Assembly (NCBI GenBank): GCA_001798075.1
Contig: MGRG01000008.1
Location: forward strand, 410,426 to 474,425
Direction of reading: 5' to 3'
DNA: 64,000 nucleotides
DNA from: Deltaproteobacteria bacterium RIFCSPHIGHO2_01_FULL_43_49
GTDB lineage: Bacteria; UBA10199; SPLOWO2-01-44-7
Part shown: positions 50,790-60,203 of the stretch, one piece after another
How positions within the stretch are numbered: position 1 is the stretch's first letter
Layout: each line of letters begins with the position of its first letter
Notes under the pieces: model-generated
The model's database searches: none
Seen by the model: the letters and a program-made list of their open reading frames with translations, nothing else
Told to the model about the DNA's origin: nothing
Translations under genes and position numbers: made by a program

Positions 50790-51844
50790 TCTTAAGCGAT
50801 CTTCATCTGGGTTTCGGACCCTTCAATCCCGATGGGAGCAGAAATCTTTTAGAAGAATTTCATTATGACAATCAGTTTGCTGAACTATTGGATTATTATT
50901 GTTCAGGCACCACTGCAAAGGCCGAAGTCGAGTTGATTTTAAATGGAGATATCATCAACCATCTTCACGCCACCTCTGAAGATCCGATGGCCGATACGCT
51001 CACCGAGACCGTAGCGCTGGAAAGAACCCAATCCATTATCGACGGACACCCCAAATTTTTTGATGCCTTGTCAAAATTTGCCAACAGTCCCCATCGCTCC
51101 ATTGTCTATTTAATGGGCAATCACGATATCGGGATTGCTTGGGCAAAGGTCCAGCAATTGCTCAAAAACAGAGTCCATCCAGGTTTGCGCTTTTTTCTCG
51201 ATTGTTATGAGAGTGATGGTGTTTATGTGGAGCATGGCAATCGTTTCTTGGCCGATAACCGGGTTGATTTGGACAATCTTTTTTGGACAAAAGGCCAACA
51301 GGAGCCGGTTCTCAAAATGCCTTGGGGTTGTTTTTTTGTGATTCATTTTATCAACCCGTTGAAAAAAGAGAGGCCCTATATCGGCAAAGTCTATCCTTTT
51401 AAATATTATTTGCGATGGGCGATTATCCACGACACATTTTTTGCGATCAAAACAATTGCTCATCTCGCTCTTTATTTTTTGAAAATCAATTTTGTGAGGG
51501 ATCCGAAACGGAGTTTTTCCCTATTGGACACTTGGAAAATTCTTCGCGAATTTTCCTTTCCCATTATGCTCGATAAAGAGGCCAAGAAGGTTTTAGACAG
51601 TAAACCTTCTTTGAGGTTTGTCAGTTTTGGTCACACCCATCATCCAAGGTATCGCCAATTTGCTCCGGGTAAAGAATACATCAATACAGGAAGTTGGAGC
51701 GAATTGATTGGACTTGATGTCGGCAGTTTTGGCCACCAATTGAGACTGGCCTTTGCGGAAGTTTTCATCGATGAAGATGGAACTCTTCGCTCTTCGTTAA
51801 AAAAGTGGAGGGGTGTTTATCGGGAGTTCGAAGAGTTTTTCTAG
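50765..51844 (+). CDS. metallophosphoesterase of unknown substrate
   Basis: 359 aa from the ATG at 50765 (MARAKYKIVLSDLHLGFGPF). Calcineurin-like motifs: SDLHLG, LILNGDIIN, YLMGNHDIGIAWAK, VEHGNRFL and SFGHTHHPRY. Two hydrophobic stretches in the middle could let it associate with membrane. Location next to pgsA suggests a phospholipid or nucleotide-lipid substrate, for example an LpxH-type pyrophosphatase, but this is inference. Overlaps pgsA by 25 nt. Confidence 0.82.
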   Translation: MARAKYKIVLSDLHLGFGPFNPDGSRNLLEEFHYDNQFAELLDYYCSGTTAKAEVELILNGDIINHLHATSEDPMADTLTETVALERTQSIIDGHPKFFDALSKFANSPHRSIVYLMGNHDIGIAWAKVQQLLKNRVHPGLRFFLDCYESDGVYVEHGNRFLADNRVDLDNLFWTKGQQEPVLKMPWGCFFVIHFINPLKKERPYIGKVYPFKYYLRWAIIHDTFFAIKTIAHLALYFLKINFVRDPKRSFSLLDTWKILREFSFPIMLDKEAKKVLDSKPSLRFVSFGHTHHPRYRQFAPGKEYINTGSWSELIGLDVGSFGHQLRLAFAEVFIDEDGTLRSSLKKWRGVYREFEEFF

Positions 51845-52065
51845 GCTTCTGTCACGGCCGAAAAGGTTAGTCCTTTTTGGGTTGAAGTCGCTGACTTTTC
51901 TGCCCCGTCCGATTCGTCATAAACAGGGATTTCCTCTCCTTTGTTTGCCTCATCGGGGAGACTTTTTAAATAACTTTTCAATTCTTCTTTCGACAATTTT
52001 CCTTCTCGCAGGGCTCTTTCGCGGGTACGGTAATCAAATTTTGGTTCACCAGGTTGCGTTTTCAT
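51841..52065 (-). CDS. small conserved-looking protein of unknown function
   Basis: 74 aa, charged (KFDYRTRERALREGKLSKEE LKSYLKSLPDE) with a Ser/Thr-rich tail. The shape is typical of short soluble proteins found next to housekeeping genes. It sits 6 nt after the diadenylate cyclase gene, so probably in that operon, and overlaps the convergent phosphoesterase by 4 nt. No domain recognised. Confidence 0.6.
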   Translation of the reverse strand: MKTQPGEPKFDYRTRERALREGKLSKEELKSYLKSLPDEANKGEEIPVYDESDGAEKSATSTQKGLTFSAVTEA

Positions 52066-52071
52066 CGATTT

Positions 52072-52989
52072 TTATCTGCTCGTTTTTTCTATCTGCGTTA
52101 AAATCTTTCCATTTTTGAAGATGCGGACATCTCCAGAGGACTCGGAGATAACAAAAGCCACCGCGTTGGTCAAGTTGGTAATACCTGCCGCAGCGAGATG
52201 GCGAGAGCCGAGACCTCTTGGAAGATTTTCTTCTTCACTGGCGGCTCCGAGGTAGCAGCCGGCAGTCAAAATGATCCCATCTCCATCAACAATAAAGGCC
52301 CCATCAAGGCCGGCAAATTCCCGGATGGTTTCTTTGAGGGCAGGAGAGAGAAGATTGCGCTCTTCCTCGTCATAGCCCTTGAAAGGGTTGATAATCATCT
52401 GTTTGGTCAGAGGGAGCACTTTTTCAGGATCACCCACAACAAAAATAGTGCCGATCGGTTTTCCTTCCCTTCCTTTTTCGGCCAGCTCCATACAAAGATG
52501 GAGGACTGCCTGAAAAACCTCTGGCTGGACACTTTCGCCAATTCCAATCAAACCTTTGCTCATCACGATTTCGGATTCTCTCGCCGTATCGAGAATTTGA
52601 ATGTGATCTAATAATCCCAGATCCGCAGGGCCGACAACACAAACTGCTTTGTCGCCCGGTTCAAGGTAATCTAGGGAGAGAGCCATGGTGGTAGCCAGTT
52701 TGATGACACTCATTCGGCTTAAATGAATTTTGGGGAGAGGGATAATAGCCTTGCAATGCTGCTGAAGAGCATCTTTTTCATCACCGTTTGCATCTATTTT
52801 TTTCTTTCGACTTAAGAGATAGAGGTCCAGTTTTTTGCTAAACCGCTCTTCAAAGTGAAGATCTTCTAGCGGATCGGCATAAATCATCACCGCTTTTGCC
52901 TTGATTTTGGTTGCCAATTGAAAAGCCGTTTTGATCATGTAGGTGTTCGCCGATTTCATCGATTGTCCAATAACGAATTCTTTCTTCAA
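52072..52989 (-). CDS. DacZ-like diadenylate cyclase
   Basis: 305 aa. N-terminal pyruvate-kinase-like alpha/beta domain (KSANTYMIKTAFQLATKIKA, KAVMIYADPLEDL) and C-terminal DAC (DisA_N) domain: LDGAFIVDGDGIIL with Asp229-Gly-Ala, then PRGLGSRHLAAAGITNLTNA with Arg263-His264, where DisA has RHR and this protein RHL, as in archaeal-type DacZ. It should make cyclic di-AMP from two ATP. No known c-di-AMP receptor or phosphodiesterase is adjacent, apart from the nearby metallophosphoesterase. Confidence 0.8.
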   Translation of the reverse strand: MKKEFVIGQSMKSANTYMIKTAFQLATKIKAKAVMIYADPLEDLHFEERFSKKLDLYLLSRKKKIDANGDEKDALQQHCKAIIPLPKIHLSRMSVIKLATTMALSLDYLEPGDKAVCVVGPADLGLLDHIQILDTARESEIVMSKGLIGIGESVQPEVFQAVLHLCMELAEKGREGKPIGTIFVVGDPEKVLPLTKQMIINPFKGYDEEERNLLSPALKETIREFAGLDGAFIVDGDGIILTAGCYLGAASEEENLPRGLGSRHLAAAGITNLTNAVAFVISESSGDVRIFKNGKILTQIEKTSR

Positions 52990-53000
52990 AGTCCAACTTT

Positions 53001-53147
53001 AAAAACAAATCCTAAATTCTAAACACTAAACTCTAAACAAATCCAAAATTCTAATGACCAAAATTTCAAACAAGATTGTTTGGGTCATTTGGATTTGGGG
53101 CATTAGAGTTTGTTTAGGATTTAGATATTAGGATTTAGGATTTTTCA
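53001..53147. repeat. AT-rich interspersed palindromic repeat (element E, copy 2)
   Basis: AAATCCTAAATTCTAAACAC on the left and TTTGTTTAGGATTTAG plus GGATTTAGGATTTTTC on the right, complementary around a CAAACAAGATTGTTTG centre. Related to 31051-31190. It is the whole gap between the diadenylate cyclase and proS, so the proS promoter must lie in or next to it. Confidence 0.8.
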
Positions 53148-53185
53148 ATGTTGATTGAATCTTGAAACTATGTCAGAAAGTTCGC

Positions 53186-54910
53186 ATGCGTTATTCTCAA
53201 ATGTTGATCCCAACCTTGCGTGAGGCTCCATCCGATGCCGAGGTGGTCAGTCACAAGTTGATGATCCGGGCGGGGCTGATTAGGCAATTGGCTCGGGGCA
53301 TCTATGACTATTTGCCTTTGGGTTTGAAGGTTTTACGAAAAATTGAACAAATCACACGAGAGGAGTTGAATCGGGCCGGTTGTCAGGAAGTGTTGCTTCC
53401 CGTGATTATTCCGGCTGAATTGTGGCAAGAAACAGGGCGTTGGGGTTTTTATGGCAAGGAGTTGCTCAGGCTCAAAGATCGCAACGAAAGGGATTTTTGT
53501 TTTGGCCCCACTCAAGAAGAGATCATTACCGATTTGGTCAGAAGGGAGATTCGTTCTTATAAGGAACTCCCTAAGAATTTTTATCAAATTCATACTAAAT
53601 TTAGGGATGAAATCCGGCCCCGTTTTGGCTTGATGCGCGCGCGCGAATTTATCATGAAAGATGGCTATTCCTTTCATGCAACCGAAAAGAGTCTGAACGA
53701 ACATTATGAATTGATGCGAAAAACTTATGTCCGAATTTTTGAACGATGCGGATTGCGTACCAAAGTGGTGGAGGCAGACACGGGGGCCATTGGTGGTTCC
53801 TCTTCCCATGAAGTAGTTGTCCTTGCTGAGACTGGCGAAAGCGAGGTCGCTTTTTGTGATGCTTGCGATTACTCAGCCAATTTGGAGATGGCTTCTTCAA
53901 AAACAGCAAAGGGAGAAAAAAAACGCTCCGGCTCTTCAAAATGTAGGGAGATTAAAACCCCTGGGCTAAAAACTGTTGAAGAGGTGGCGGCATTTTTAAA
54001 GGTCAAGCGAGCGCAGATGATCAAGACGCTGGTTTATTTGCGCGATGGGGGAATTGTTGTTGGTCTCATTGCCGGTGAGCATGAAATCAATGAAGTGAAA
54101 CTCAAAAATGCTTGCAACGCCCGATTTTTGACGATGGCGGATGCGGCTACGGTTAAAGAATTGACGGGGGCGGAAGTCGGTTTTGCAGGCCCCGTTGGTT
54201 TAAAGAAAAAAACTTCGTTAGGCCCTGTTCAAGTTTTTGCCGACTTTTCCATTCAGTCCATCGACGATGGAGTCACCGGTGCCAACAAGACCGATTATCA
54301 TTTAACCGGTGTTGTGCCGGATGTCGATTTTACCCCCGATCAATATCTTGATTTACGTTTGGTCAAAGAGGGAGATTCTTGCGGCCGCTGTGAGAAAGGG
54401 CGATTGCAAATCAAGCGCGGTATAGAAGTGGGGCATATTTTTAAACTCGGGACAAAATATTCCAAATCGATGAATGCGATGTTTTTGGATGAATCGGGAA
54501 CCAAACAACCATTTATCATGGGAACCTATGGCATTGGCATTGGAAGAACCGCCGCGGCTGCTATTGAACAAAATAATGATGATAAAGGAATTATCTGGCC
54601 ACTTCCTATTGCCCCTTTTCAAGTCGAAATCATTTCACTCAATCAAGATGACGAGGTGATCAAAACGGCCGAAAAAATTTACGATGAATTGTTGGCGCAA
54701 GGAATAGAAGTGCTTTATGACGACCGTGACGAAAGGGCCGGTGTGAAATTGACCGATGCCGAGTTGATAGGGATTCCTCATTTTGTGATGGTTGGGAGCA
54801 GAGGTGTTAAAGATAAAGTGGTTGAACTCAAAGCCCGCAAAAATGGCGACATCAAAAAACTAGCCTTCAAAGATGTCTCCAACGTAGTCAAAAAACTCTG
54901 CCAAATTTAG
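53186..54910 (+). CDS. proS: prolyl-tRNA synthetase
   Basis: 574 aa from the ATG at 53186 (MRYSQMLIPTLREAPSDAEV), the usual bacterial start; an in-frame TTG at 53162 is less likely. Class II motifs: GIYDYLPLGLKVLRKIEQI (motif 1), RDEIRPRFGLMRAREFIMKD (motif 2), GTYGIGIGRTAAAAIEQ (motif 3). The editing INS domain between motifs 2 and 3 is present (FLKVKRAQMIKTLVY). C-terminal anticodon domain LLAQGIEVLYDDRDERAGVK. Confidence 0.96.
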   Translation: MRYSQMLIPTLREAPSDAEVVSHKLMIRAGLIRQLARGIYDYLPLGLKVLRKIEQITREELNRAGCQEVLLPVIIPAELWQETGRWGFYGKELLRLKDRNERDFCFGPTQEEIITDLVRREIRSYKELPKNFYQIHTKFRDEIRPRFGLMRAREFIMKDGYSFHATEKSLNEHYELMRKTYVRIFERCGLRTKVVEADTGAIGGSSSHEVVVLAETGESEVAFCDACDYSANLEMASSKTAKGEKKRSGSSKCREIKTPGLKTVEEVAAFLKVKRAQMIKTLVYLRDGGIVVGLIAGEHEINEVKLKNACNARFLTMADAATVKELTGAEVGFAGPVGLKKKTSLGPVQVFADFSIQSIDDGVTGANKTDYHLTGVVPDVDFTPDQYLDLRLVKEGDSCGRCEKGRLQIKRGIEVGHIFKLGTKYSKSMNAMFLDESGTKQPFIMGTYGIGIGRTAAAAIEQNNDDKGIIWPLPIAPFQVEIISLNQDDEVIKTAEKIYDELLAQGIEVLYDDRDERAGVKLTDAELIGIPHFVMVGSRGVKDKVVELKARKNGDIKKLAFKDVSNVVKKLCQI

Positions 54911-54924
54911 TGTTGAAAATGACG

Positions 54925-55020
54925 GGCTCCGTTGGTGGTGGGTCCTGTCCCTCCGTGTTTCTGTGGGGGCCCCTAACTAAACCCCACAGCAAACACTCCG
55001 GGCCACCCACCACATAAGCT
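54925..55020 (-). repeat. palindromic element A, copy 4 (reverse)
   Basis: The core (54940-55008, read on the minus strand) matches copies 1 and 2 except for a paired T-to-C / A-to-G change in the stem (GTTTGCTGTGG against CCACAGAAAC). Flanking arms GTGGTGGGT and ACCCACCAC are perfect inverted repeats specific to this copy. It lies just after proS. Confidence 0.88.
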
Positions 55021-55052
55021 TTTACCTTCATAATTCCACTGAGGAGTAAAGA

Positions 55053-55073
55053 CCCCGAATTGGGGCCTTTTCC
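55053..55073 (+). terminator. probable proS terminator
   Basis: CCCC-GAATT-GGGG followed by CCTTTTCCT. The stem is short and the T-run modest. Confidence 0.45.
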
Positions 55074-55195
55074 TATCGTTTATATACGATCGCCGTATAA
55101 CGCATATTTAAAAATATAAGTAAAATCATGAAGTTAGATTCAATATGCCAGTTCTTACTTTTGGCAGAGGGTTTGCAATCTTAAGTGGCGAGGGG

Positions 55196-55552
55196 ATGGT
55201 TAAATATATGAGAGACACTAAAAAAGACAAAATAGAACGCAGCTTTATGATGATTGAGCCTTTGGCCAACTCCGCAGTGGAGCATGCCAGTGGTGGGAAT
55301 GAAAACCCGATTCTTCAATTGCAGCTCACCATGGCAACCAGCTCGATTAATCATGAATATGCCAGAATAGAGTTTGAAGATACGGAAAACCATGATCGCA
55401 AAGAAGAGTTGTTGGAATATATGGGGAGCTGCCGTCAGAAATATTTTGAAGCGCGTGAACAATTAGCCGGTCATGATCCTTCAGCGTTGCAAGAATTCGA
55501 AGCCGATTTGTTGCAACAGAAGCTGGAAACACTGAATCGGTTCCAGGCCTGA
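55196..55552 (+). CDS. unknown 118-aa helical protein
   Basis: ATG at 55196 has GCGAGGGG upstream; a frame from 55145 would add 17 residues without a ribosome binding site. The protein is soluble and helical: MVKYMRDTKKDKIERSFMMI, then SSINHEYARIEFEDTENHDR, and a C-terminal coiled-coil-like LQEFEADLLQQKLETLNRFQ. Not recognised. A terminator with T8 follows. Confidence 0.5.
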   Translation: MVKYMRDTKKDKIERSFMMIEPLANSAVEHASGGNENPILQLQLTMATSSINHEYARIEFEDTENHDRKEELLEYMGSCRQKYFEAREQLAGHDPSALQEFEADLLQQKLETLNRFQA

Positions 55553-55627
55553 TTTTACATAGAACGTGGAACTTAGAACATAGAACGCAGTTTTTAAATA
55601 GCCCTTATCCCTAACCCTCCTTTCCTA

Positions 55628-55662
55628 GGGGAGCCGTCGTAAGACCTGCTCCCCTTTTTTTT
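55628..55662 (+). terminator. intrinsic terminator
   Basis: GGGGAGC...GCTCCCC with a 13-nt loop and a run of eight T. It ends the transcript of the 118-aa gene. Confidence 0.75.
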
Positions 55663-55663
55663 A

Positions 55664-55789
55664 GCGGAATGTTGATAAAGGCCCACCTACTTCGTTGGCC
55701 TCCTCAAAAAATCCTCACATACCGTCAAAGGTATGCTCCGGTTTTTCTCGTCGGCCTGCCTCGCATCTGGACCTTTCTGAACATTCCGC
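55664..55789. repeat. palindromic element D upstream of the giant helicase
   Basis: GCGGAATGTT (55664-55673) and AACATTCCGC (55780-55789) are perfect 10-bp arms, extended by AAAGG/CCTTT. Inside is CATACC-GTCAAA-GGTATG and imperfect complementarity on both sides. It fills most of the gap between the 118-aa gene and the helicase. Confidence 0.75.
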
Positions 55790-55808
55790 AGCCAGAGCCT
55801 TGTCCTAA

Positions 55809-55835
55809 GCAACTTTTTTGGGGTTTTGCCGAAGA
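55809..55835 (+). promoter_or_regulatory. sigma-28-like promoter motif (copy e)
   Basis: GCAAC at 55809-55813 and GCCGAAGA at 55828-55835 (offset 19), 21 nt before the ATG at 55857, with AGAGAGGG between as ribosome binding site. Confidence 0.45.
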
Positions 55836-55856
55836 TAGGTAAGAGAGGGTCTGGGC

Positions 55857-58800
55857 ATGGGTTTGACAACAATTCTTTTAAGTCCTGCCTTGCAGATGGC
55901 TGTGGGGGAGACAGCCCGTAACCTGCTTGCCTATGATTTGGCTACCCTTAAAGCATTTGGCAATGAGGCGGGTTTAGGACTGATTCTTGGAGAGGCAAGT
56001 GAGGTTCCTGGGGTCGATTCCAACGATTTATTGCAAAAAGCCCATGCGATTGTAGCGGCGGTAAGGGAAGGTCGGTTGAACCAAGCCAGTGCCATTCGAG
56101 CCGATTTAGTGGGAGAGTTTAGAAGATTATTAGCTTCAAGTAGGCTTTTTGCAGCCAAACCAGAAAGCCTCCTACCACCTCTGCAAGATAATGGCGCTAC
56201 CCAAGAGTCCAATGAGCTAGAAGTCACAACGATTAGTCCCAAGGATTTTTTTAGTTTAGTGGAGAAAGAATTCGGAAGGGTTCGAGCGCGGTACCAAAAA
56301 ATTGAAGCAAGCTTAAATCCTGCGGTTAGAGGAGGCTACCTTGCAGAGATGAAATCTATCGAAAAACGGATAGAATTTTGGCGGTCAGAGATCGAAAATC
56401 TTAAAATCCAGCATGGCAAAGAGAAAGATCAATATAGAGAAGATATTATTTTGGGAGAGAGGATTTTATTGGACCGTGTTTTGAATTTGGGGGCCTCTGT
56501 TTATTCGGAGCCTGTCGAAGAAAAATTCCTGGCGGGAGTTGGGCTTAGGACTCAGATTGCGGTTCCTATTCCTTCCCCGAAAATTCCCAGAAAAAGAGGG
56601 GAAAAAGGAAATATCCTTGAGGCACTCGTGAACCATGATGTTGGGTATGGAAGGGCCCTTCGTTTAAGGCCTCATCAAGTCCTGGTCCTCAATAAAATAA
56701 AGGGTTTGTTAAAGATGCGAGAGGAACAGTTAAAGGATAGCGAGAAATTACCTGAAAATTTACTGGTTGGAACCATTACGATGCCAACGGGTGGTGGCAA
56801 AACCCGCGTCATGGTTGCTAGTTTTGCTGCCGACATCGAGCTGGGATTTTTTAAGCTGGGGGACAAATTCATTATTTTGAATCACACGGAGCAGATCCAT
56901 GAGCAAAATCTCAAAGTCGTCCGTTTATTGAGCTCTTATTTTAAACGGAGGTTTGGAAGGAGGCTTCGGGTGACCGAATACAAGGCCGAAGATAAAAATT
57001 TGCGAGGAGATGTTGTGGTGGTCAACATTCCTTCGGTCAACACTTTAGAAAGGAGAGAGCGCTTTGAAAAGGAACTTAGAAAGGCTCTAGCTGAGAAGGG
57101 GAAACTAACGATGGTTGCCGTCGATGAAATTCATCATTTGGAGATGGCTACCGGAAAGAGCAAGGAGAGTTGGAAAGAAATTATAAGGACCTTGCGGGGA
57201 ATTTCTCCCAATTTTTATCGAATTGGTTTTACCGCAACCCCTACCGGAAATGAGGGTCCCTACATTGCCAGGATTTCAGAGATGGCCTTGATGCAATCAG
57301 GGGTTACCCCTAGAACGTACCTTGCAAAAGTAGGTGGCATCGATTTAAGCCAACTAAAAATTAGTCAGTACGCAAAAGATTTTCAAACCAAAGAGTTGGT
57401 CAGCACGTTATTGGATTATCCAGAAAGAAACCAAAGACTCTTTGAAACCTTAGAAAGAAATGGATTAAGAAGACTGGATAAAAGTCCAAGTGGAAAAGAG
57501 CGCCTGGAAGCCGTCTTAACTTTCGCTGCAGATTTGCGCCACGCCAAGATGATGGCCAATGACTATGTCCACTATTTTGGCCAAGAAGGAGAAGGATTGC
57601 GTGGAAGAGATCTAACGATACTTGGCGAAGATAGGGGGCGCATCCGGCCTGGGGAATTTAATAAAGTGTTGGAGGCTTATCACAAGGGGGAAGTCGATGG
57701 CATCGTTGTGATTGTTTCAGGAGAGACCAGAAAAGAGATTCGCGAACAAATCCTTACCGCTGTTGAGAAGGGAGAGATCGAAGCGGTCTTCAATGTGGAT
57801 GTGTGGCTAGAGGGGGCCGACTTATATATGTTTACCCATCTTTTGGGAAGCAGACCCACTTTTTCACGATTTAAAAAAGCTCAGGAAAGAGGACGTTTAA
57901 ACAGGAGGGGTCCCAAGGAGGTGAGCCACAAAGGCGAATTGTTGTCTGATAAGCCAAAAATTATTTTTGATATTGTTGATCGTTATCAGAGCGTGGATCG
58001 CTCTTTGATGCTCTATGGGAATTTGATGGGAGTTGTCGGACATGCCCACGTAAAGTTAGGAGAGTTATTTGATGCGATGTCTGGCCAAATTGTTTCTGAA
58101 ATTGATCGAGAAGGAAGAAAGGTCGAACACAAGGACTTGGGAGAATTACTGGCAACCAAACGAAAGGTGGAGAAGCCCGCCGCAGAGGAGTTACAAAAAC
58201 CACTAGTCGCAAAGTTATGGGAGATCTTGGAGGATCGATATGGTGGGGATGTCGAGATGATGGCGATGGATTTGGGGCTTCCCGTTGAAGAGATGCAAGA
58301 AATTTTACAAGGCAAAGGCTGGATCAATACGAGATGGTTTTTGAGAAGGCTTGCAACACTTTTGTATCAAGATCGAGAGGTTTTTGTTGATCTCTACAAT
58401 GAAGAGCAGGGGTTGAGAGACGAGAGGGTTACCGAGGAGGATATCGCCATTTTGAAGGGGGCACTGGCAGTCTATGAGAAATGGGAGGGTGCAATCACCA
58501 CAACTAAAATCATCAAAGGTAATATCGGGTTGGGAGAGATGAGCGCTGAGATAACAAATTCAGCCTATAGAAGCCTATATCTAGGGACGCTGGGGGATAC
58601 TGCTTGGAGAGGCCTATGGCGAGGGCTTGCGTTATATTTTGGAGTTAGAGGCCAGGAATTGGGGCAAAGGCAAAGGGAAACCAAAGAATGGTTTCAAAAA
58701 CTTCATGGGTATCTTTTTGAGCGTGAGGGGTGGCAAGAGGAAGCCAAAACAGCCCAGGGAAAATTCCTTTTGACTGCCAGGGAAGGGGTGGCTCTCAAAT

Positions 58801-60203
58801 TTGCTGGCAAAGTGTCAACGCGAACTGGGCTTGATGGGGTGTTTGTGCAAGCGCTTGGTAGTCCTTTAATCCGTTGGCTGAGTGGAAAAAAAATTTCTTT
58901 TGGTGAACATCATAATATTTCACCTCGAGATTTTTATAACCAAGTTAGGAATTTATTGTTGAGTTTTGGCAAAAGTGCAAGGGAAGTGGACCAACTGATT
59001 CTAGAGGCTGTGTTTGAGCAAAAAAAATGGAAAAGAGAGGCTTTGACGCCAAAGGAGAAACTTCTTTTAACTGCCAGAGAATTGATGGTCTTGGAATTTG
59101 GTGGCAGGTTGCCAAAATATCCAGATATTCCAGGAGTGCCAATCAAAACGCTCGGAAAACCATTAGATCGCTGGATAAATGGAGAAGAAATTCATTATTC
59201 GGGGAAACTTCCCCCATACAGATTTTATGGTCAGTTAAGAAGCTTACTGGTTGGGTTGGGTAAAGATGTTAAGGAAGTGGACACATTGATTCAAGAGACT
59301 GTGTTTGAAGAAAGGAAGTGGGAAAAGGAGGACAAAACCGCAGAAGGGTTATTAAGATTGGCGGCTAGACAAGGTGTCGCCTTGCACTTTGGCGGCAAAT
59401 TACCCACACACACCGGTATCCCAGGTTTGACTCGACAAAATGAAGGCGTGAGTCTTTTAAGTGAGTGGTTAAAGGGAAAAGGGATGAAAATGCTTGTCGG
59501 TGGACGGGTCTCTCCAAAGAAGTTTTATAACCAGGTTAAAAGCTTGCTGGTTGGTCTTGGAAAAAAGAGAGAAGAGGTCGATTTTTTGGTTTTGAATGCC
59601 GTTTTTGAACAAGAGGGTTGGGAAAGGACGGCAGAGACAGCCCAAGAGAAGCTCCTACTCGCCGCAAGAGAACTGATGGCCTTGGAATTTGGTGGCAGGT
59701 TTCCTGGTGAGAGGATGGGTATCGACGGAGTTTCTAGTCAATATGCCGGCAGACCTTTAACTCGTTGGCTACATGGAGAAAAAATTATTTTTAAACGAGG
59801 CTCTATTGTAGCTAAGAGTTTTTATTCTCAAGTCAAGAGTTTATTACTGGGTTTGGGGCGAGATCGGTCGGAAGTTGATGAATTAATCGAGGCTGCTATC
59901 TTTGAAGAGAATGGGTGGGAAAGAAAGGACCCTTCAAACGCCAGAGAAAGACTTTTGCTTGAGGCGAGGAGATCAGTGACAAGAAATTTTGGAGGGAAAT
60001 TACCCACATTAACGAATATAAAAGGGATCTCTTTACAAGAAAAGGATACAGCTTTAACTCTCTGGTTAAATGGCAAGAAAGTGCAACACAATTATGTCCT
60101 TTTCACCCAAATCCGCGCCTTGTTGATCCACGAAGGGTTTATTACTCCCCACGAAGCCGATCGGTTGATTCAAGAAGCTCAAGCTGAAACTACCAAAAAA
60201 TAA
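55857..60203 (+). CDS. 1448-aa SF2 (DEAD/DEAH-like) helicase with five novel C-terminal repeats
   Basis: Residues 1-270: unrecognised, partly helical region (coiled-coil-like around 130-200). Residues 300-700: helicase core with Walker A MPTGGGKT (309-316), DEIHH box (423-427), motif III GFTATP (457-462) and motif VI QERGRLNRRG (676-685), close to type III restriction/ERCC3-like SF2 enzymes. Residues 780-950: linker with AKLWEILEDRYGGDVEMMAM. From residue 959 five repeats of about 98 aa begin at W959, W1058, W1155, W1255 and W1354, each carrying LLLTARExxxLxFGGKLP, a GxPLxRWLxGxxI block and FYxQVxSLLxGLGKxxxEVD. Translation starts at an ATG with AGAGAGGG. Target nucleic acid and role are unknown; the repeats could bind DNA or protein. 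Confidence 0.8.
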   Translation: MGLTTILLSPALQMAVGETARNLLAYDLATLKAFGNEAGLGLILGEASEVPGVDSNDLLQKAHAIVAAVREGRLNQASAIRADLVGEFRRLLASSRLFAAKPESLLPPLQDNGATQESNELEVTTISPKDFFSLVEKEFGRVRARYQKIEASLNPAVRGGYLAEMKSIEKRIEFWRSEIENLKIQHGKEKDQYREDIILGERILLDRVLNLGASVYSEPVEEKFLAGVGLRTQIAVPIPSPKIPRKRGEKGNILEALVNHDVGYGRALRLRPHQVLVLNKIKGLLKMREEQLKDSEKLPENLLVGTITMPTGGGKTRVMVASFAADIELGFFKLGDKFIILNHTEQIHEQNLKVVRLLSSYFKRRFGRRLRVTEYKAEDKNLRGDVVVVNIPSVNTLERRERFEKELRKALAEKGKLTMVAVDEIHHLEMATGKSKESWKEIIRTLRGISPNFYRIGFTATPTGNEGPYIARISEMALMQSGVTPRTYLAKVGGIDLSQLKISQYAKDFQTKELVSTLLDYPERNQRLFETLERNGLRRLDKSPSGKERLEAVLTFAADLRHAKMMANDYVHYFGQEGEGLRGRDLTILGEDRGRIRPGEFNKVLEAYHKGEVDGIVVIVSGETRKEIREQILTAVEKGEIEAVFNVDVWLEGADLYMFTHLLGSRPTFSRFKKAQERGRLNRRGPKEVSHKGELLSDKPKIIFDIVDRYQSVDRSLMLYGNLMGVVGHAHVKLGELFDAMSGQIVSEIDREGRKVEHKDLGELLATKRKVEKPAAEELQKPLVAKLWEILEDRYGGDVEMMAMDLGLPVEEMQEILQGKGWINTRWFLRRLATLLYQDREVFVDLYNEEQGLRDERVTEEDIAILKGALAVYEKWEGAITTTKIIKGNIGLGEMSAEITNSAYRSLYLGTLGDTAWRGLWRGLALYFGVRGQELGQRQRETKEWFQKLHGYLFEREGWQEEAKTAQGKFLLTAREGVALKFAGKVSTRTGLDGVFVQALGSPLIRWLSGKKISFGEHHNISPRDFYNQVRNLLLSFGKSAREVDQLILEAVFEQKKWKREALTPKEKLLLTARELMVLEFGGRLPKYPDIPGVPIKTLGKPLDRWINGEEIHYSGKLPPYRFYGQLRSLLVGLGKDVKEVDTLIQETVFEERKWEKEDKTAEGLLRLAARQGVALHFGGKLPTHTGIPGLTRQNEGVSLLSEWLKGKGMKMLVGGRVSPKKFYNQVKSLLVGLGKKREEVDFLVLNAVFEQEGWERTAETAQEKLLLAARELMALEFGGRFPGERMGIDGVSSQYAGRPLTRWLHGEKIIFKRGSIVAKSFYSQVKSLLLGLGRDRSEVDELIEAAIFEENGWERKDPSNARERLLLEARRSVTRNFGGKLPTLTNIKGISLQEKDTALTLWLNGKKVQHNYVLFTQIRALLIHEGFITPHEADRLIQEAQAETTKK

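Noticed and set aside
58731..60190. Periodic DNA that might be read as a CRISPR or direct-repeat array
   Set aside because: The period is about 295 bp and similarity is at protein level only; it is the repeat region of the helicase.
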